DNA from: Sulfurovaceae bacterium
Lineage (GTDB): Bacteria > Campylobacterota > Campylobacteria > Campylobacterales > Sulfurovaceae
Reading direction: 5' to 3'
Assembly: GCA_016744805.1 (NCBI GenBank)
Contig: JADGDQ010000022.1
Coordinates: 1 to 34,770, forward strand
DNA length: 34,770 nt
Part shown: piece by piece, positions 16,655 to 26,008 of the stretch
Layout: each line of letters begins with the position of its first letter
Numbering within the stretch: position 1 is the first letter of the stretch
Notes under the pieces: generated by a model
Databases searched by the model: none
What the model saw: only the letters and a program-made list of their open reading frames with translations
Told to the model about the DNA's origin: nothing
Translations under genes and position numbers: made by a program

Positions 16655-16995
16655 TACGCGTAGGTCGGCGGTCTCCGTACCCCGACATCTGTTTCAAATG
16701 CTAACCATGGTACATATTGTTGAAATTTTTTCTAGTTCAGTAGCTCTAGCTATGAACTCTTCGTTGGAGTGAGTGAAACAAAACCAAATTAATAATGTCA
16801 AAGATATAGCGCGATGCCTATATAGCGTATGACAGCAGGAGTTGTCATACGAGAAAAAAACATACCTTTTCCCCACAAAACCATATATAAAATCGTGTAG
16901 GTCGAATTGCCCTCAATCCGACATTTATTGGCATAAAGTAACACTCCTTTGTGCATTATATCTGTCGGAGTCAGGGGACTGCCGACCTACGCGTA
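16655..16995. mobile_element. MITE-like element with 15-bp perfect terminal inverted repeats
   Basis: The ends are inverted repeats: TACGCGTAGGTCGGC at 16655-16669 and its exact complement at 16981-16995. Similarity continues inward to a CCGACA motif on each side. A third, internal copy of the GTAGGTCG...CCGACAT unit sits at about 16898-16924. The 341-bp element holds no convincing ORF. An internal 9-bp hairpin, CGTATGACA and TGTCATACG, lies at 16826-16851. Terminal repeats without a transposase suggest a non-autonomous element; a clear target duplication beyond TA is not seen. Confidence 0.65.
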
Positions 16996-17042
16996 TCTTT
17001 AGCAATAAAACTTATTTAGTTTTTGTTTCATAAGAGTTTTGG

Positions 17043-17048
17043 TATAAT
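17043..17048 (+). promoter_or_regulatory. Candidate -10 of the truncated antitoxin-like gene
   Basis: TATAAT lies 21 bases before the ATG at 17069, with AAAAAGGAG as ribosome site between them. An upstream TTGTTT is too close (14 bases) for a standard -35. The expression signals are intact although the gene is cut short. Confidence 0.45.
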
Positions 17049-17068
17049 AGATAAAAAGGAGACTCAAG

Positions 17069-17161
17069 ATGAGAACACTTAATATACAAGTAAGTGATAG
17101 TATCTATGAACATATTATATTTTTTCATCGCTCCCACCATCTTGGTGGGAGTGTATACTAA
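17069..17161 (+). pseudogene. Antitoxin-like gene truncated by a hairpin repeat
   Basis: A strong ribosome site (AAAAAGGAG) precedes an ATG whose first residues are MRTLNIQVSDSIYEHIIFF. This N-terminus resembles short RelB/Phd-like antitoxins, which often begin with a strand of the form TLNIQVSDS. From codon 20 the frame runs straight into hairpin repeat R3, which supplies the rest of a 30-codon frame and its TAA. The start signals look real, while the remainder of the gene and any toxin partner are missing. Most likely the repeat inserted into the gene or a deletion joined them. Confidence 0.55.
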
Positions 17162-17203
17162 ATCTACAAATATAAAACATACTTCTTCCTTACAAAAGCA
17201 AAC
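17127..17203. repeat. Hairpin repeat copy R3
   Basis: Third copy: CTCCCACCA (17131-17139), loop TCT, TGGTGGGAG (17143-17151), then TGTATAC and a tail that matches R1 (AAATCTACAAA, and further on TTACAAAAGCAAA against CTCACAAAAGTAAA). It lacks the first hairpin of R1 and fuses to a truncated reading frame on its left. Confidence 0.75.
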
Positions 17204-17711
17204 ATCATATTTTTTACCATCATTCAGATATAATTTAATCGCATGATTTGACAATGTTTGCAAGGGAGATTTTGTCTTCTTGGTGGGTGGGGCTTGGGCT
17301 AGCTTAAGAGAAAGGATAGTGTATGCGTCTTTTGGTCATAGCATAGAGCTTATTATCATTTTCATTGTTAGATGTTGGTAGCCAAATAGAGAGTAATGAA
17401 AAATATAAAACCCCATAGGTTTGGATTGTTCTCATTTTGATAATTATTGATAAATACTATGTTACTTTACGAATTATATTTCTTGCAACTAGGGGAGTAT
17501 CAATCTATGGGAATGATAATATTGGTAAGGGAGACACTATTTTTTTGCTTGAAGTGTATAGATACTGTGTAATAGATATATAAAAAGATGAATTTATATA
17601 TTGAAAGTTATATCAAGTTGTAACGAATTTAGGTATAGTAGTAGAGTAATTAGTACTATATTTTTTGTATTTATTGTAATAAATATAAATTTTTGATAAA
17701 AAGGTGAATAA
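17204..17711. other. Gene-free stretch with no recognised coding content
   Basis: About 500 bases without a convincing gene. A G-rich patch at 17262-17302 stands out from AT-rich surroundings and lies in a short open frame of about 38 codons without a usable start. The last 60 bases are very AT-rich and hold a palindrome ahead of the next gene. I see no RNA gene or transposase remnant that I can name. Confidence 0.5.
17669..17684. promoter_or_regulatory. Palindrome upstream of the HMA gene
   Basis: ATTTATT and AATAAAT form a perfect 7-2-7 inverted repeat 28 bases before the ATG at 17712. The position suits an operator. A metal-responsive regulator would fit the gene downstream, but AT-rich palindromes arise easily here. 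Confidence 0.3.
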
Positions 17712-17990
17712 ATGAAACATATATTTAAGGTAGAAAATGTGAAATGTGGGGGTTGTGCTAATACTCTTCAGAAAAAATTAGAGAAGGAATTTGGGCATAT
17801 TGAGGTTAATTTAGATCTTTATCCTCGTGAAATTACATTAGATATAGAAAAGAGTCGTATATGTGAGCTACAAACCGCTCTTAGAGGGCTTGGTTACCCT
17901 TTGAGTGATGATAAACTTGGTTTTATCGAGGGTACAACAACAAAAGCTAAGAGTTTTATTTCTTGTGCAGTTGGGAAAATTGATACTTAA
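17712..17990 (+). CDS. Heavy-metal-associated (HMA) domain protein, copper-chaperone-like
   Basis: A 92-residue cytoplasmic protein. Residues 1-65 form an HMA ferredoxin-like fold with the metal-binding pair Cys12 and Cys15 in KCGGCANTL, and strands DLYPREITLDI. About 25 extra residues follow, including a lone Cys in SFISCAVGK. Such proteins bind Cu(I) or other soft metals and pass them to P-type ATPases. No ATPase or cop regulator is adjacent. AAAAAGGTG precedes the ATG. Copper delivery toward NosZ assembly is possible in this genome but not shown by the sequence. Confidence 0.8.
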   Translation: MKHIFKVENVKCGGCANTLQKKLEKEFGHIEVNLDLYPREITLDIEKSRICELQTALRGLGYPLSDDKLGFIEGTTTKAKSFISCAVGKIDT

Positions 17991-18166
17991 AAAAGTTTTT
18001 AACTTGCTTCAAATCGTAACAACTTAGATTATCCTCATAATAATGCTAGATTATTCATAAAGGCATTATCAAAACTAAGATATTCTCATTTTAAGTGAAT
18101 GGTCAATCTGTCACTTTGGATAGAGAGACTACTCTCACAATATTTAACTTTAAAAAGGGGAAATTG

Positions 18167-18502
18167 ATGTCTAGTATTATGAACGCTCCTGAGAATACAG
18201 CTGTTTGGGTAGATACAGTCAGATGTAAAGCTTGTGATATTTGTGTGGATGCTTGTCCCGCAGGTGTTTTATCTATGCAACAAGAACCAGCTTCAACTCT
18301 CGGAGCTATGATTAGCGTTATTGCACCAGAAGCTTGTATTGGATGTAATGAGTGTGAACTTACATGTCCAGATTTTGCTATTTTTGTAGCGAGTAAGAAA
18401 GAGTTTAAATTTGCTAAACTAACTGATAGTGCAAAAGAGAGACAAGAGGCAATCGTAAATAATCAATACAGATTACCTGTAGACTATAAGGAGAGTAATT
18501 AA
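18167..18502 (+). CDS. oorD: 2-oxoglutarate:acceptor oxidoreductase, delta (ferredoxin-like) subunit
   Basis: A 111-residue electron-transfer subunit with two [4Fe-4S] motifs: CKACDICVDACP near residues 22-33 and CIGCNECELTCP near 56-67. The start at 18167 is chosen because AAAAAGGGG lies six bases upstream; an upstream in-frame ATG at 18095 would add 24 residues with no ribosome site and no family support. It is the first gene of oorDABC, whose product oxidises 2-oxoglutarate to succinyl-CoA, or runs in reverse in the reductive TCA cycle, exchanging electrons with ferredoxin or flavodoxin. Its stop overlaps the oorA start by one base. Confidence 0.93.
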   Translation: MSSIMNAPENTAVWVDTVRCKACDICVDACPAGVLSMQQEPASTLGAMISVIAPEACIGCNECELTCPDFAIFVASKKEFKFAKLTDSAKERQEAIVNNQYRLPVDYKESN

Positions 18503-19653
18503 TGGGAACTAGAGAAGTAATTTCAACTGGTAATGAATTATCAGCAATCGCAGCTGTTGATGCTGGATGTATGTTTTTTGGTGGGTATCCATTAACACCA
18601 TCAAGTGAAGTTATGCATGTCATCTCTGACTTGCTACCAGCCAAAGGTGGTACAGCCATTCAAATGGAAGATGAGATAGCAGGTATTTGTTGTGTGATTG
18701 GTGCGGCAATGGCTGGTGAGAGAGCATTAACAGCGACTTCTGGTCCTGGTATGAGTCTTAAAGCAGAAAACCTAGGTCTTGCACAAATGGCAGAAGTACC
18801 ATTAGTGTGTGTTAATGTTATGAGAGGTGGACCATCTACAGGTCTTCCAACTCGTGTATCACAAGGTGATATAAAACAAGCGTCAAACCCTTCACATGGT
18901 GATTATCGTTCTATTACATTATGTGCTGGTAATTTAGCTGAGTGTTATACTGAAACAGTAAGAGCATTTAACCTTGCTGATAGATTTATGCAACCAGTAA
19001 TTGTTTTGCTTGATGAGACTATTGGTCATATGCATGGGAAAGCAATGCTTCCTACAGTAGAAGAAGTAGAAGCTGGAATCGTTCCTAGAAAAACATTTGA
19101 TGGTCCTGCTGAAGAGTATTTCCCTTATGAGTGTGGTCCTACAGATCCAGCGGTACTTAATCCAATGTTTGAAGGGTATAGATACCACTATACAGGTCTT
19201 CACCATGATAAGAATGGTTTTCCAACAGAAGAGATTGAGACTTGTAGAAAACTTATCCAGAGACTTGAAGACAAAGTTATGGCTCATCAAGATGAGATTG
19301 AATCTAATGAAGAGTTTATGTGTGATGACTTAACTGGTGAAGATGGTGAAGTCCTTATTATTGCTTATGGTTCAGTTTCACTCGCAGCAAAAGAGGCTAT
19401 TAGACACCTTAGAGCTGATGGTATTAAAGCAGGACTCTTTAGACCTATTACTATTTGGCCATCTCCCGCAACAAGAATCAAAGAGATGACTGATAAAATT
19501 AAAAATGTCTTGGTTGTTGAGCTTAATATTAGACAATATACTGAAGAGGTAGAGAGAGCTGCAAGTAGACTTGATATTGAAGGTCTATACAAAGTTAATG
19601 GTAGAGCAATATCTCCTTATGAGATAGTAAATAAAGTAAAAGAGGTATTTTAA
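18502..19653 (+). CDS. oorA: 2-oxoglutarate:acceptor oxidoreductase, alpha subunit
   Basis: A 383-residue subunit with the pyruvate/2-oxoacid:ferredoxin oxidoreductase N-terminal domain I (GNELSAIAAVDAGCMFFGGYPLTPSSE, with the EDEIAG motif near 53) and domain II (VLIIAYGSVSLAAKEAIRHL near 275-295). The segment GGPSTGLPTRVSQGD near 109-123 is characteristic of KorA/OorA-type alpha subunits. Together with OorB it forms the thiamine-diphosphate catalytic core. GGAGAG lies before the start, which overlaps the oorD stop codon; oorB follows after one base. Confidence 0.95.
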   Translation: MGTREVISTGNELSAIAAVDAGCMFFGGYPLTPSSEVMHVISDLLPAKGGTAIQMEDEIAGICCVIGAAMAGERALTATSGPGMSLKAENLGLAQMAEVPLVCVNVMRGGPSTGLPTRVSQGDIKQASNPSHGDYRSITLCAGNLAECYTETVRAFNLADRFMQPVIVLLDETIGHMHGKAMLPTVEEVEAGIVPRKTFDGPAEEYFPYECGPTDPAVLNPMFEGYRYHYTGLHHDKNGFPTEEIETCRKLIQRLEDKVMAHQDEIESNEEFMCDDLTGEDGEVLIIAYGSVSLAAKEAIRHLRADGIKAGLFRPITIWPSPATRIKEMTDKIKNVLVVELNIRQYTEEVERAASRLDIEGLYKVNGRAISPYEIVNKVKEVF

Positions 19654-19654
19654 T

Positions 19655-20512
19655 ATGGCATTTAATTATGATAGTTATCTAAGACTTGAAAAGATGCCAA
19701 CACTATGGTGTTGGGGATGTGGTGATGGTGTAATCCTCAAAGCATTTATTAGAGCTGTTGACAAAATGGGTATCAGCAAAGATGATATGTGTGTTGTCTC
19801 TGGTATTGGTTGTTCTGGAAGATTCTCTTCTTATGTTGATTTCAATACTATTCATACAACGCATGGTAGAACAGTTGCCTATGCTACTGGTGTAAAGCTT
19901 GCTAACCCAACAAAACATGTTGTTTGTGTTGCTGGTGATGGTGATGCTTTGGCTATTGGTGGTAACCACACTATCCATGGTTGTAGAAGAAATATTGATA
20001 TTACTATGATTGTTATCCAAAACTTTATCTATGGTTTGACTAACTCTCAAACAAGTCCTACTACACCAAAAGGTATGTGGACAGTTACACAAAAAGCTGG
20101 TAATATTGATCCTACTTTTGATGGTTGTGAGCTTGCTATTGCAAGTGGAGCTTCTTTTGTAGGTAGAGAAAATGTAACACAACCTAGAAAACTAGAAAAA
20201 CTTTTCATCCAAGCATTGGAGCATAGAGGTTTTGCTTATGTTGAGGCACTCTCTAACTGTCATATCAATCTTGGTAGAAAAAATAAAATGGCTTCTGCTA
20301 TGCAAAATCTTGATTGGATAGATGATATTACAGTAACCAAGAAAAAATATGATGCAATGACTCCTGAAGAGCAACTCAACCTGCTTCCTACTGGTATCTT
20401 AAAGCAAGATAAAGAGGCTGATGAGTATTGTGATATGTATGCAGAGATTATCAAAGTACATCAAGGTGATAGAAAGAAAATCACTCAAGATGACTTTGAG
20501 AAGAAAATATAA
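19655..20512 (+). CDS. oorB: 2-oxoglutarate:acceptor oxidoreductase, beta (TPP-binding) subunit
   Basis: A 285-residue subunit that binds thiamine diphosphate and one [4Fe-4S] cluster. The likely cluster ligands are Cys19 and Cys22 (CWGCGDG), Cys53 (GIGCSGR) and Cys202 (SNCHINLGR). The TPP/Mg motif is GDGDALAIGGNH near residues 93-104, ending with NFIYGLTNSQTSPTT near 122-137. Length fits the short KorB/OorB beta subunits. AGAGGT lies upstream, within the end of oorA. Confidence 0.95.
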   Translation: MAFNYDSYLRLEKMPTLWCWGCGDGVILKAFIRAVDKMGISKDDMCVVSGIGCSGRFSSYVDFNTIHTTHGRTVAYATGVKLANPTKHVVCVAGDGDALAIGGNHTIHGCRRNIDITMIVIQNFIYGLTNSQTSPTTPKGMWTVTQKAGNIDPTFDGCELAIASGASFVGRENVTQPRKLEKLFIQALEHRGFAYVEALSNCHINLGRKNKMASAMQNLDWIDDITVTKKKYDAMTPEEQLNLLPTGILKQDKEADEYCDMYAEIIKVHQGDRKKITQDDFEKKI

Positions 20513-20521
20513 GGAGACACA

Positions 20522-21076
20522 ATGGCACGAACATTAATGAGATTTACAGGCGTTGGTGGACAAGGTGTTCTTCTTGCTGGTGAGATTTTTGCAGCTGCAA
20601 AAATCAAAGCTGGTGGTTTTGGACTCAAAACAGCTACATATACATCACAAGTTCGTGGTGGACCAACAGTTGTTGATATTACTCTTGATGATGATGAAAT
20701 TTACTACCCTTATGCAAATGAGGGTGAAATTAACTTTATGCTCTCAGTTGCAAATGTAAGTTATCAATCATTTAAAAAGGGTGTAAAACCAGGGGGTACT
20801 ATAGTAATAGAGCCAAACTTGGTAACAGCTTCTGATGAAGATAGAGCTACTTGGAATATTGTAGAAATACCTATTATTACTATAGCCAAAGAAGAGGTAG
20901 GAAATGTGATTACTCAATCAGTAGTTGCTCTTGCTATTGCTAACACATATATGAGTGCGATAGATAAGCAACTTCTTCTTGATACAATGCTAAGTAAAGT
21001 ACCTGCAAAAGTTCATGACATAAACCTCAAAGCTTATGAACTTGGTGAAAAGTATGCAAGTGAGTCAATGGCGTAA
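20522..21076 (+). CDS. oorC: 2-oxoglutarate:acceptor oxidoreductase, gamma subunit
   Basis: A 184-residue subunit of the POR/KOR gamma family. The start FTGVGGQGVLLAGEI and the later TSQVRGGPTVVDI near residues 40-52 are the family signatures. It is required for the assembled DABC complex and may help CoA binding. A strong ribosome site, AAGGAG, lies five bases before the ATG. It is the last gene of the operon and is followed by a terminator. Confidence 0.95.
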   Translation: MARTLMRFTGVGGQGVLLAGEIFAAAKIKAGGFGLKTATYTSQVRGGPTVVDITLDDDEIYYPYANEGEINFMLSVANVSYQSFKKGVKPGGTIVIEPNLVTASDEDRATWNIVEIPIITIAKEEVGNVITQSVVALAIANTYMSAIDKQLLLDTMLSKVPAKVHDINLKAYELGEKYASESMA

Positions 21077-21093
21077 GCCAATCTTTTTTATAA

Positions 21094-21134
21094 TCAGTAA
21101 CCTTTTTGGTTACTGACCTCTTCTCTTTTTTTTT
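21094..21134 (+). terminator. Rho-independent terminator of oorDABC
   Basis: A 9-bp stem, TCAGTAACC and GGTTACTGA, with a TTTTT loop, is followed after CCTCTTCTC by a run of nine or more T. It begins 17 bases after the oorC stop. Confidence 0.8.
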
Positions 21135-21161
21135 ATATTAAAATATTATTTTTATTATTTC

Positions 21162-21198
21162 TTTACATTATTTTTGTTAAGGTAGTATAAAACCTTAA
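21162..21198 (+). promoter_or_regulatory. clpB promoter with overlapping inverted repeat
   Basis: TTTACA at 21162-21167 and TATAAA at 21186-21191 are spaced by 18 bases, a plausible sigma-70 promoter. The inverted repeat TTAAGGT (21177-21183) and ACCTTAA (21192-21198) flanks the -10, a position where a repressor would block polymerase. It matches neither CIRCE nor the HAIR (HspR) consensus. Confidence 0.45.
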
Positions 21199-21208
21199 GG
21201 AAAAGAAG

Positions 21209-23785
21209 ATGAATATTTTAGAAAAATTAACAAATCAAATGACAAGTACCATTGAATCTGGATTATCACTAGCCCTTCATAATAAAAATCAAGAAGTAGA
21301 TCCTATACATCTTATCTGGGCACTTCTAACAAATAGTAGCTCAATTTTGCATCAAGCACTTACCAAAATGAATATAGATAAAGTAGCTATTGAGCTTGAA
21401 GCAAAAAGTAGTTCCAAAAAACTTCCTACAGTCTCTAGCGTGACTAAAGAGAACATAAAACTCTCTCAAAAACTTGTACAGTCACTTCAAAATGCACAAG
21501 GTGTAATGACTAGTTATGGAGATGATTACTTGGCTGTTGATACTTGGCTTATAGCAAATATCAATGAAGTATTTATTAAAGATATTTTTAGTAACTATAT
21601 AGATATGTCAGAGTTTCAAAAAACTCTAGAGTCTATTCGTGGAGGCAAACAGATAGACTCTAAAAGTGGGGATGAGTTATTAGAAGCATTAGCTCAGTAC
21701 GGAATTGACCTCAACCAAAAAGCCCTAGATGGTGAGCTAGACCCTGTGATAGGACGAGATGAAGAGGTGCAGAGAATGATGCAGATTCTTATTAGAAAAA
21801 CCAAAAATAATCCTATACTTATTGGAGAACCAGGAACTGGTAAAACAGCCATTGTAGAGGGGTTAGCTCAAAGAATAGTCAACAAAGAAGTCCCTTTAAG
21901 TTTGCAAAATATGCGAGTGGTATCGCTTGATATGAGTCGATTGATTGCAGGAGCAAAGTACCGTGGTGAGTTTGAAGACCGTCTAAAGGCGGTTATAGAT
22001 GAGGTGAAATCATCGGCAAATATTATTCTCTTTATCGATGAGATTCATACCATAGTAGGAGCAGGTGCGAGTGAGGGGAGTATGGATGCAGCTAATATTC
22101 TCAAACCTGCCCTTGCACGAGGGGAGCTACATACCATAGGGGCAACTACACTCAAAGAGTACCGTAAATTTTTTGAGAAAGATACAGCTCTACAGAGACG
22201 GTTTCAGCCTGTGAAAGTAGGAGAACCCTCTATTAATGAGGCTCTTCAGATACTAAGAGGTATTAAAAATCGCCTAGAGACACACCATAATGTTGTTATC
22301 ACCGATAGTGCCTTAGTCGCCTCTGCAAAGCTCTCTGATAGATATATTACAGATAGATTCTTGCCAGATAAGGCTATAGACCTTATAGATGAAGCAGCAG
22401 CAGAGCTAAAGATGCAGATAGAGAGTGAGCCAACAAACCTAGCCAAAACCAAACGAGAGATATCGACACTACAGGTAGAAAAAGAGGCTCTAAAGATGGA
22501 ACAGAGCGACAAAAATAGCTCTCGATTAGAGGAGATAACCAAAGAGATAGCCAACCTAGAAGAGCAACGCGTTTCACTACAAAATCAATTTGATAATGAA
22601 AAAGAGGTCTTTAATCAAATAGCCACTATCAAGAGCCGTATAGAGTCACTCAAAACAGAAGCAGGACATGTCAAGAGAGATGGGGACTTTAATAAAGCCG
22701 CAGAGATAGAGTATGGAAAAATTCCAGCCCAAGAGGAAAAACTCAAAGCTATAGAACTCAAATGGACACAGATGATGAGTGAAGGGACTCTGCTTAAGAA
22801 CTCTGTAGATGAAGAGATGATAGCAAGTATTATTAGTCGCTGGACTGGTATCTCTATCACAAAAATGCTCCAAGGTGAAAAAGAGAAAATATTAGCCATA
22901 GAGAGTATTCTCAAAGAAGAAGTTGTAGGGCAAAAAGAGGCTCTCAAAGCTGTAGCAAGAGCTATTAAACGCAACAAAGCAGGATTAAGTGACCTTAATC
23001 GTCCTATTGGGAGCTTTATGTTTTTGGGACCTACAGGAGTAGGGAAAACACAGGTAGCCAAAACACTAGCAAAATTTTTATTTGATTCAGAAAAATCTCT
23101 TATTCGTATTGATATGAGTGAGTATATGGAAAAACATGCAGCAAGTCGTTTGGTAGGTGCACCTCCTGGGTATGTAGGTTACGAAGAGGGGGGACAACTC
23201 ACCGAAGCAGTCAGAAGAAAACCCTACTCTGTAGTACTCTTTGATGAGATAGAGAAGGCTCACCCTGATGTATTTAATACCCTTTTACAAGTTTTAGACG
23301 ATGGAAGACTTACCGATAATAAAGGGGTTACGATAGATTTTAAAAATACTATTATCATTATGACCTCCAATATTGCATCAGATAAGATTATGACTATTAC
23401 AGATAAAACCCAAAGAGAGATAGCTGTTAATGATGAACTCAAAAGAAACTTCAAGCCAGAGTTTTTAAACCGCTTAGATGATTTGGTTATCTTTAATCCA
23501 CTCGGTATTGAAGCGATTACAAATATAGTAGATATTCTCTTTAAAAGTATTCAAGATAAATTAGCCCAAAGAGATATAGAAATCACCCTTACAAAAGAGG
23601 CAAAAGAGTATATAGCCAACAAAGGATTTGACCCAGTATATGGTGCAAGACCACTCAAACGGGCATTATACGAAGAGGTAGAAGATAGATTAGCTCAGTT
23701 GATATTAGAAGATAAAATAGAGGAGGGTGCTAGGCTACTATTTGATGTATCTAATAATGAAATAGTTGTAAAAATATTAGAATAA
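21209..23785 (+). CDS. clpB: ATP-dependent disaggregase ClpB
   Basis: An 858-residue Hsp100 chaperone that, with DnaK, pulls apart protein aggregates. The Clp N domain (about 1-145) precedes AAA+ domain 1 with Walker A GEPGTGKT (206-213) and Walker B ILFIDEIH. The ClpB middle coiled coil covers about 400-530, followed by AAA+ domain 2 with Walker A GPTGVGKT (607-614), pore loop GYVGYEE and Walker [11 protein letters not shown]. No ClpP-binding IGL/F loop is evident, as expected for ClpB. CTTAAGGAAAAG precedes the ATG. Confidence 0.98.
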   Translation: MNILEKLTNQMTSTIESGLSLALHNKNQEVDPIHLIWALLTNSSSILHQALTKMNIDKVAIELEAKSSSKKLPTVSSVTKENIKLSQKLVQSLQNAQGVMTSYGDDYLAVDTWLIANINEVFIKDIFSNYIDMSEFQKTLESIRGGKQIDSKSGDELLEALAQYGIDLNQKALDGELDPVIGRDEEVQRMMQILIRKTKNNPILIGEPGTGKTAIVEGLAQRIVNKEVPLSLQNMRVVSLDMSRLIAGAKYRGEFEDRLKAVIDEVKSSANIILFIDEIHTIVGAGASEGSMDAANILKPALARGELHTIGATTLKEYRKFFEKDTALQRRFQPVKVGEPSINEALQILRGIKNRLETHHNVVITDSALVASAKLSDRYITDRFLPDKAIDLIDEAAAELKMQIESEPTNLAKTKREISTLQVEKEALKMEQSDKNSSRLEEITKEIANLEEQRVSLQNQFDNEKEVFNQIATIKSRIESLKTEAGHVKRDGDFNKAAEIEYGKIPAQEEKLKAIELKWTQMMSEGTLLKNSVDEEMIASIISRWTGISITKMLQGEKEKILAIESILKEEVVGQKEALKAVARAIKRNKAGLSDLNRPIGSFMFLGPTGVGKTQVAKTLAKFLFDSEKSLIRIDMSEYMEKHAASRLVGAPPGYVGYEEGGQLTEAVRRKPYSVVLFDEIEKAHPDVFNTLLQVLDDGRLTDNKGVTIDFKNTIIIMTSNIASDKIMTITDKTQREIAVNDELKRNFKPEFLNRLDDLVIFNPLGIEAITNIVDILFKSIQDKLAQRDIEITLTKEAKEYIANKGFDPVYGARPLKRALYEEVEDRLAQLILEDKIEEGARLLFDVSNNEIVVKILE

Positions 23786-23842
23786 AATGATTTTAATTTA
23801 CTTATGATACACTGATTAAAATTTAAAAAAAGAGAAAAAGTA

Positions 23843-25756
23843 ATGGCAAATAGTCTAAAAGATGAGTATTCACCCTATCTACAACAGCATGTAAATAACC
23901 CTGTGGAGTGGTATCCATGGGGAGATGAGGCTTTTGATAAAGCACAAAAAGAGAATAAACCTATTTTTTTATCTATAGGATATAGTAGTTGCCACTGGTG
24001 CCATGTAATGGAGAGAGAGTCTTTTGAAAATCAAGAGATAGCCCAAGTTCTTAATAAACATTTTGTCTCTATAAAAGTAGATAGAGAAGAGCGACCCGAT
24101 ATAGATAAACACTTTCAAAAGGTGTATCAACTGATGAATGGTCGCCCTGGTGGATGGCCAACTTCTCTCTTTCTTACAGCAGACAAAAAACCCTTTTATT
24201 CTGCTACCTATATCCCCCCTACGCCTCGTTATGGAATGATGGGTTTTGGGGAACTTCTGCAAACTATCCAAACAAAATATGCAACGCAAGAAGCACTACT
24301 TATAGAAAAAAGTGAAGAGATATTACGGTTTATCAATCCAAAAGAGGATAAAATCCAAGCAACAAAACTAGATGCCTCTATAATCAAACGATTTGAAGAA
24401 CAAGCCCTACAACTCTTTGATAATCAAAATGGAGGGTTTAATAAAGCTCCAAAATTTCCACAAACTTCTACTCTTGATCTTCTTTTGGATACTTATCTAC
24501 TCAACAAAGATAAAACCACACTCACTATGGTTACAACCTCTCTTGATGCTATGATACAAGGGGGATTATATGACCTTGTAGATGGTGGTTTTTGTAGATA
24601 CAGTACAGATAATCAATGGCTTGTACCCCATTTTGAGAAGATGTCCTATGATAATGCACTGCTAAGTCAACTCTATCTTAAAGCCTATCAAATAACAAAA
24701 AAAGAAAAATACAAAGAGATAGCACTACAGACAGTAGATTTTATGCGTGAGAAGATGAGTGAAGATGCTCTCTTTTACTCTGCAAGTGATGCAGATACCC
24801 AAGGTGTTGAGGGGAAATATTTTGTCTATAGTTATGAAGAGCTTCAAGAGGCATTTGCCACTGCATCTATAGATAAGAGCGTACTCTCTAGCTGTAGTAA
24901 AGAGGGGAACTTTGAGGGAAAAAATATTATTAGAATAGAGTCTGATAGTATTATTCCACCTAAAGCTTTAGCAGTTTTGCAAGAGATACGAGCCACAAGA
25001 GAGTACCCCTTTATAGATAAAAAAGTTATAGTATCGTGGAATGCTATGATGATAAAATCTCTCTTTAAAGCAAGTCGTATTAGCAATACCATTAATGAAA
25101 AATACCTTGCAGATGCTGTCAACTCACTTGGAAAGCTTCTTGATAGTATGTATATTAATTCAGAGCTCTACCACGCAACGCTTATTGGAAAAGAGCCAAA
25201 GATTAAAGCATTTTTAGAAGATTATGCCTACTTGTGTGATACACTTATAGAGGCCTATCAAAGCACACTCAATGAAACTTATCTTATAGTAGCTACCAAA
25301 CTCGCCAATAGTGCTATAGAAAAATATTATGACCAAGGCAAATGGAAATTCTCGAAAGGAGAGTTTGAGACCAATGCAGATATTAATGATAGCTCTTACC
25401 CTTCATCTTTGGCTATGATGCTCTCCTCTTTATATAGTATTAGTTCTCTTGTAGATAGTGTCTATAAGAAGTTTGTCTTTAGAACACTAGAGCTTAACTC
25501 GTACGCAGTTATGCGTCAACCTATCTCTAGTCCCAAAATGAGTCAAATGGTGATCCGTTATCTTAAAGATGATATTACTCTTAAAGCCAAAGAGGAAAAA
25601 CTTAAATACCATTTAGCAGATATACAAACACTTCCTCACCCTTTTATGTTGCTTCGTGCTGATAGTAATGATGGATGGATGGTCTGTAATAGTAGTGCCT
25701 GTTTTGGGCATGAGAGAGATTTTGGTGGTGTAGAAGAGGTGCTTGGTAAGAGATAG
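23843..25756 (+). CDS. DUF255 thioredoxin-fold protein (YyaL/SPATA20 family)
   Basis: A 637-residue protein of the widespread YyaL family. The N-terminal thioredoxin-like domain (about 1-165) starts with the conserved [21 protein letters not shown] and carries the CHWCH motif (Cys50, Cys53, His54), then KVDREERPD and GGWPTSLFL. The rest (about 190-600) is an alpha/alpha barrel like that of N-acylglucosamine epimerases ([21 protein letters not shown]). The true substrate is not established for the family. AAAGAGAAA precedes the ATG. There is no operon partner: clpB ends 57 bases upstream, and minus-strand tRNAs follow. Confidence 0.9.
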   Translation: MANSLKDEYSPYLQQHVNNPVEWYPWGDEAFDKAQKENKPIFLSIGYSSCHWCHVMERESFENQEIAQVLNKHFVSIKVDREERPDIDKHFQKVYQLMNGRPGGWPTSLFLTADKKPFYSATYIPPTPRYGMMGFGELLQTIQTKYATQEALLIEKSEEILRFINPKEDKIQATKLDASIIKRFEEQALQLFDNQNGGFNKAPKFPQTSTLDLLLDTYLLNKDKTTLTMVTTSLDAMIQGGLYDLVDGGFCRYSTDNQWLVPHFEKMSYDNALLSQLYLKAYQITKKEKYKEIALQTVDFMREKMSEDALFYSASDADTQGVEGKYFVYSYEELQEAFATASIDKSVLSSCSKEGNFEGKNIIRIESDSIIPPKALAVLQEIRATREYPFIDKKVIVSWNAMMIKSLFKASRISNTINEKYLADAVNSLGKLLDSMYINSELYHATLIGKEPKIKAFLEDYAYLCDTLIEAYQSTLNETYLIVATKLANSAIEKYYDQGKWKFSKGEFETNADINDSSYPSSLAMMLSSLYSISSLVDSVYKKFVFRTLELNSYAVMRQPISSPKMSQMVIRYLKDDITLKAKEEKLKYHLADIQTLPHPFMLLRADSNDGWMVCNSSACFGHERDFGGVEEVLGKR

Positions 25757-25773
25757 TAATAGTGTTTTTAATA

Positions 25774-25800
25774 TTCCATGTTTAGTATGTAGGCATGGGA
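25774..25800. repeat. Weak inverted repeat between convergent units
   Basis: TTCCATG and CATGGGA flank 13 bases between the DUF255 gene and the end of the tRNA operon. The arms resemble the TTCCCATG arm of the first hairpin in R1, so this may be a decayed copy or a weak bidirectional terminator. No T-run follows on either strand. Confidence 0.25.
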
Positions 25801-25874
25801 TAGAGAAGTTTATATAAAGGATATATTTTTATAGGATAAGTAAAAAGATAAAATTAATGGGAATATTGTAAATA

Positions 25875-25951
25875 TGGCGCGGTGGACGAGACTCGAACTC
25901 GCGACCCCCTGCGTGACAGGCAGGTATTCTAACCAACTGAACTACCACCGC
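25875..25951 (-). tRNA. tRNA-Asp (GTC), copy A
   Basis: A 77-base cloverleaf on the minus strand with acceptor GCGGTGG/CCACCGC, anticodon stem-loop CTGCCTGTCACGCAG (anticodon GTC), T-loop GTTCGAG and encoded CCA. It is the last gene of the tRNA array and identical to copy B. Confidence 0.97.
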
Positions 25952-26008
25952 ACATATAAATAAGAACTGTATTATATCAAGTTTTTCTTTATGTAAACTT
26001 AATATTTA

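Noticed and set aside
16694-16876. Minus-strand 60-codon frame inside the MITE-like element
   Set aside because: No ribosome site, no recognisable family, and it lies inside a repeat element. A decayed cargo gene cannot be excluded but is not supported.
17244-17358. Open frame of about 38 codons (GDFVFLVGGAWASL and on) in the gap before the HMA gene
   Set aside because: There is no usable start codon or ribosome site and the length is within chance expectation.
18925-19340. Frames opposite or across oorA and oorB, up to 159 codons long
   Set aside because: They are shadows of well-supported genes, lack ribosome sites and have no recognisable domains.
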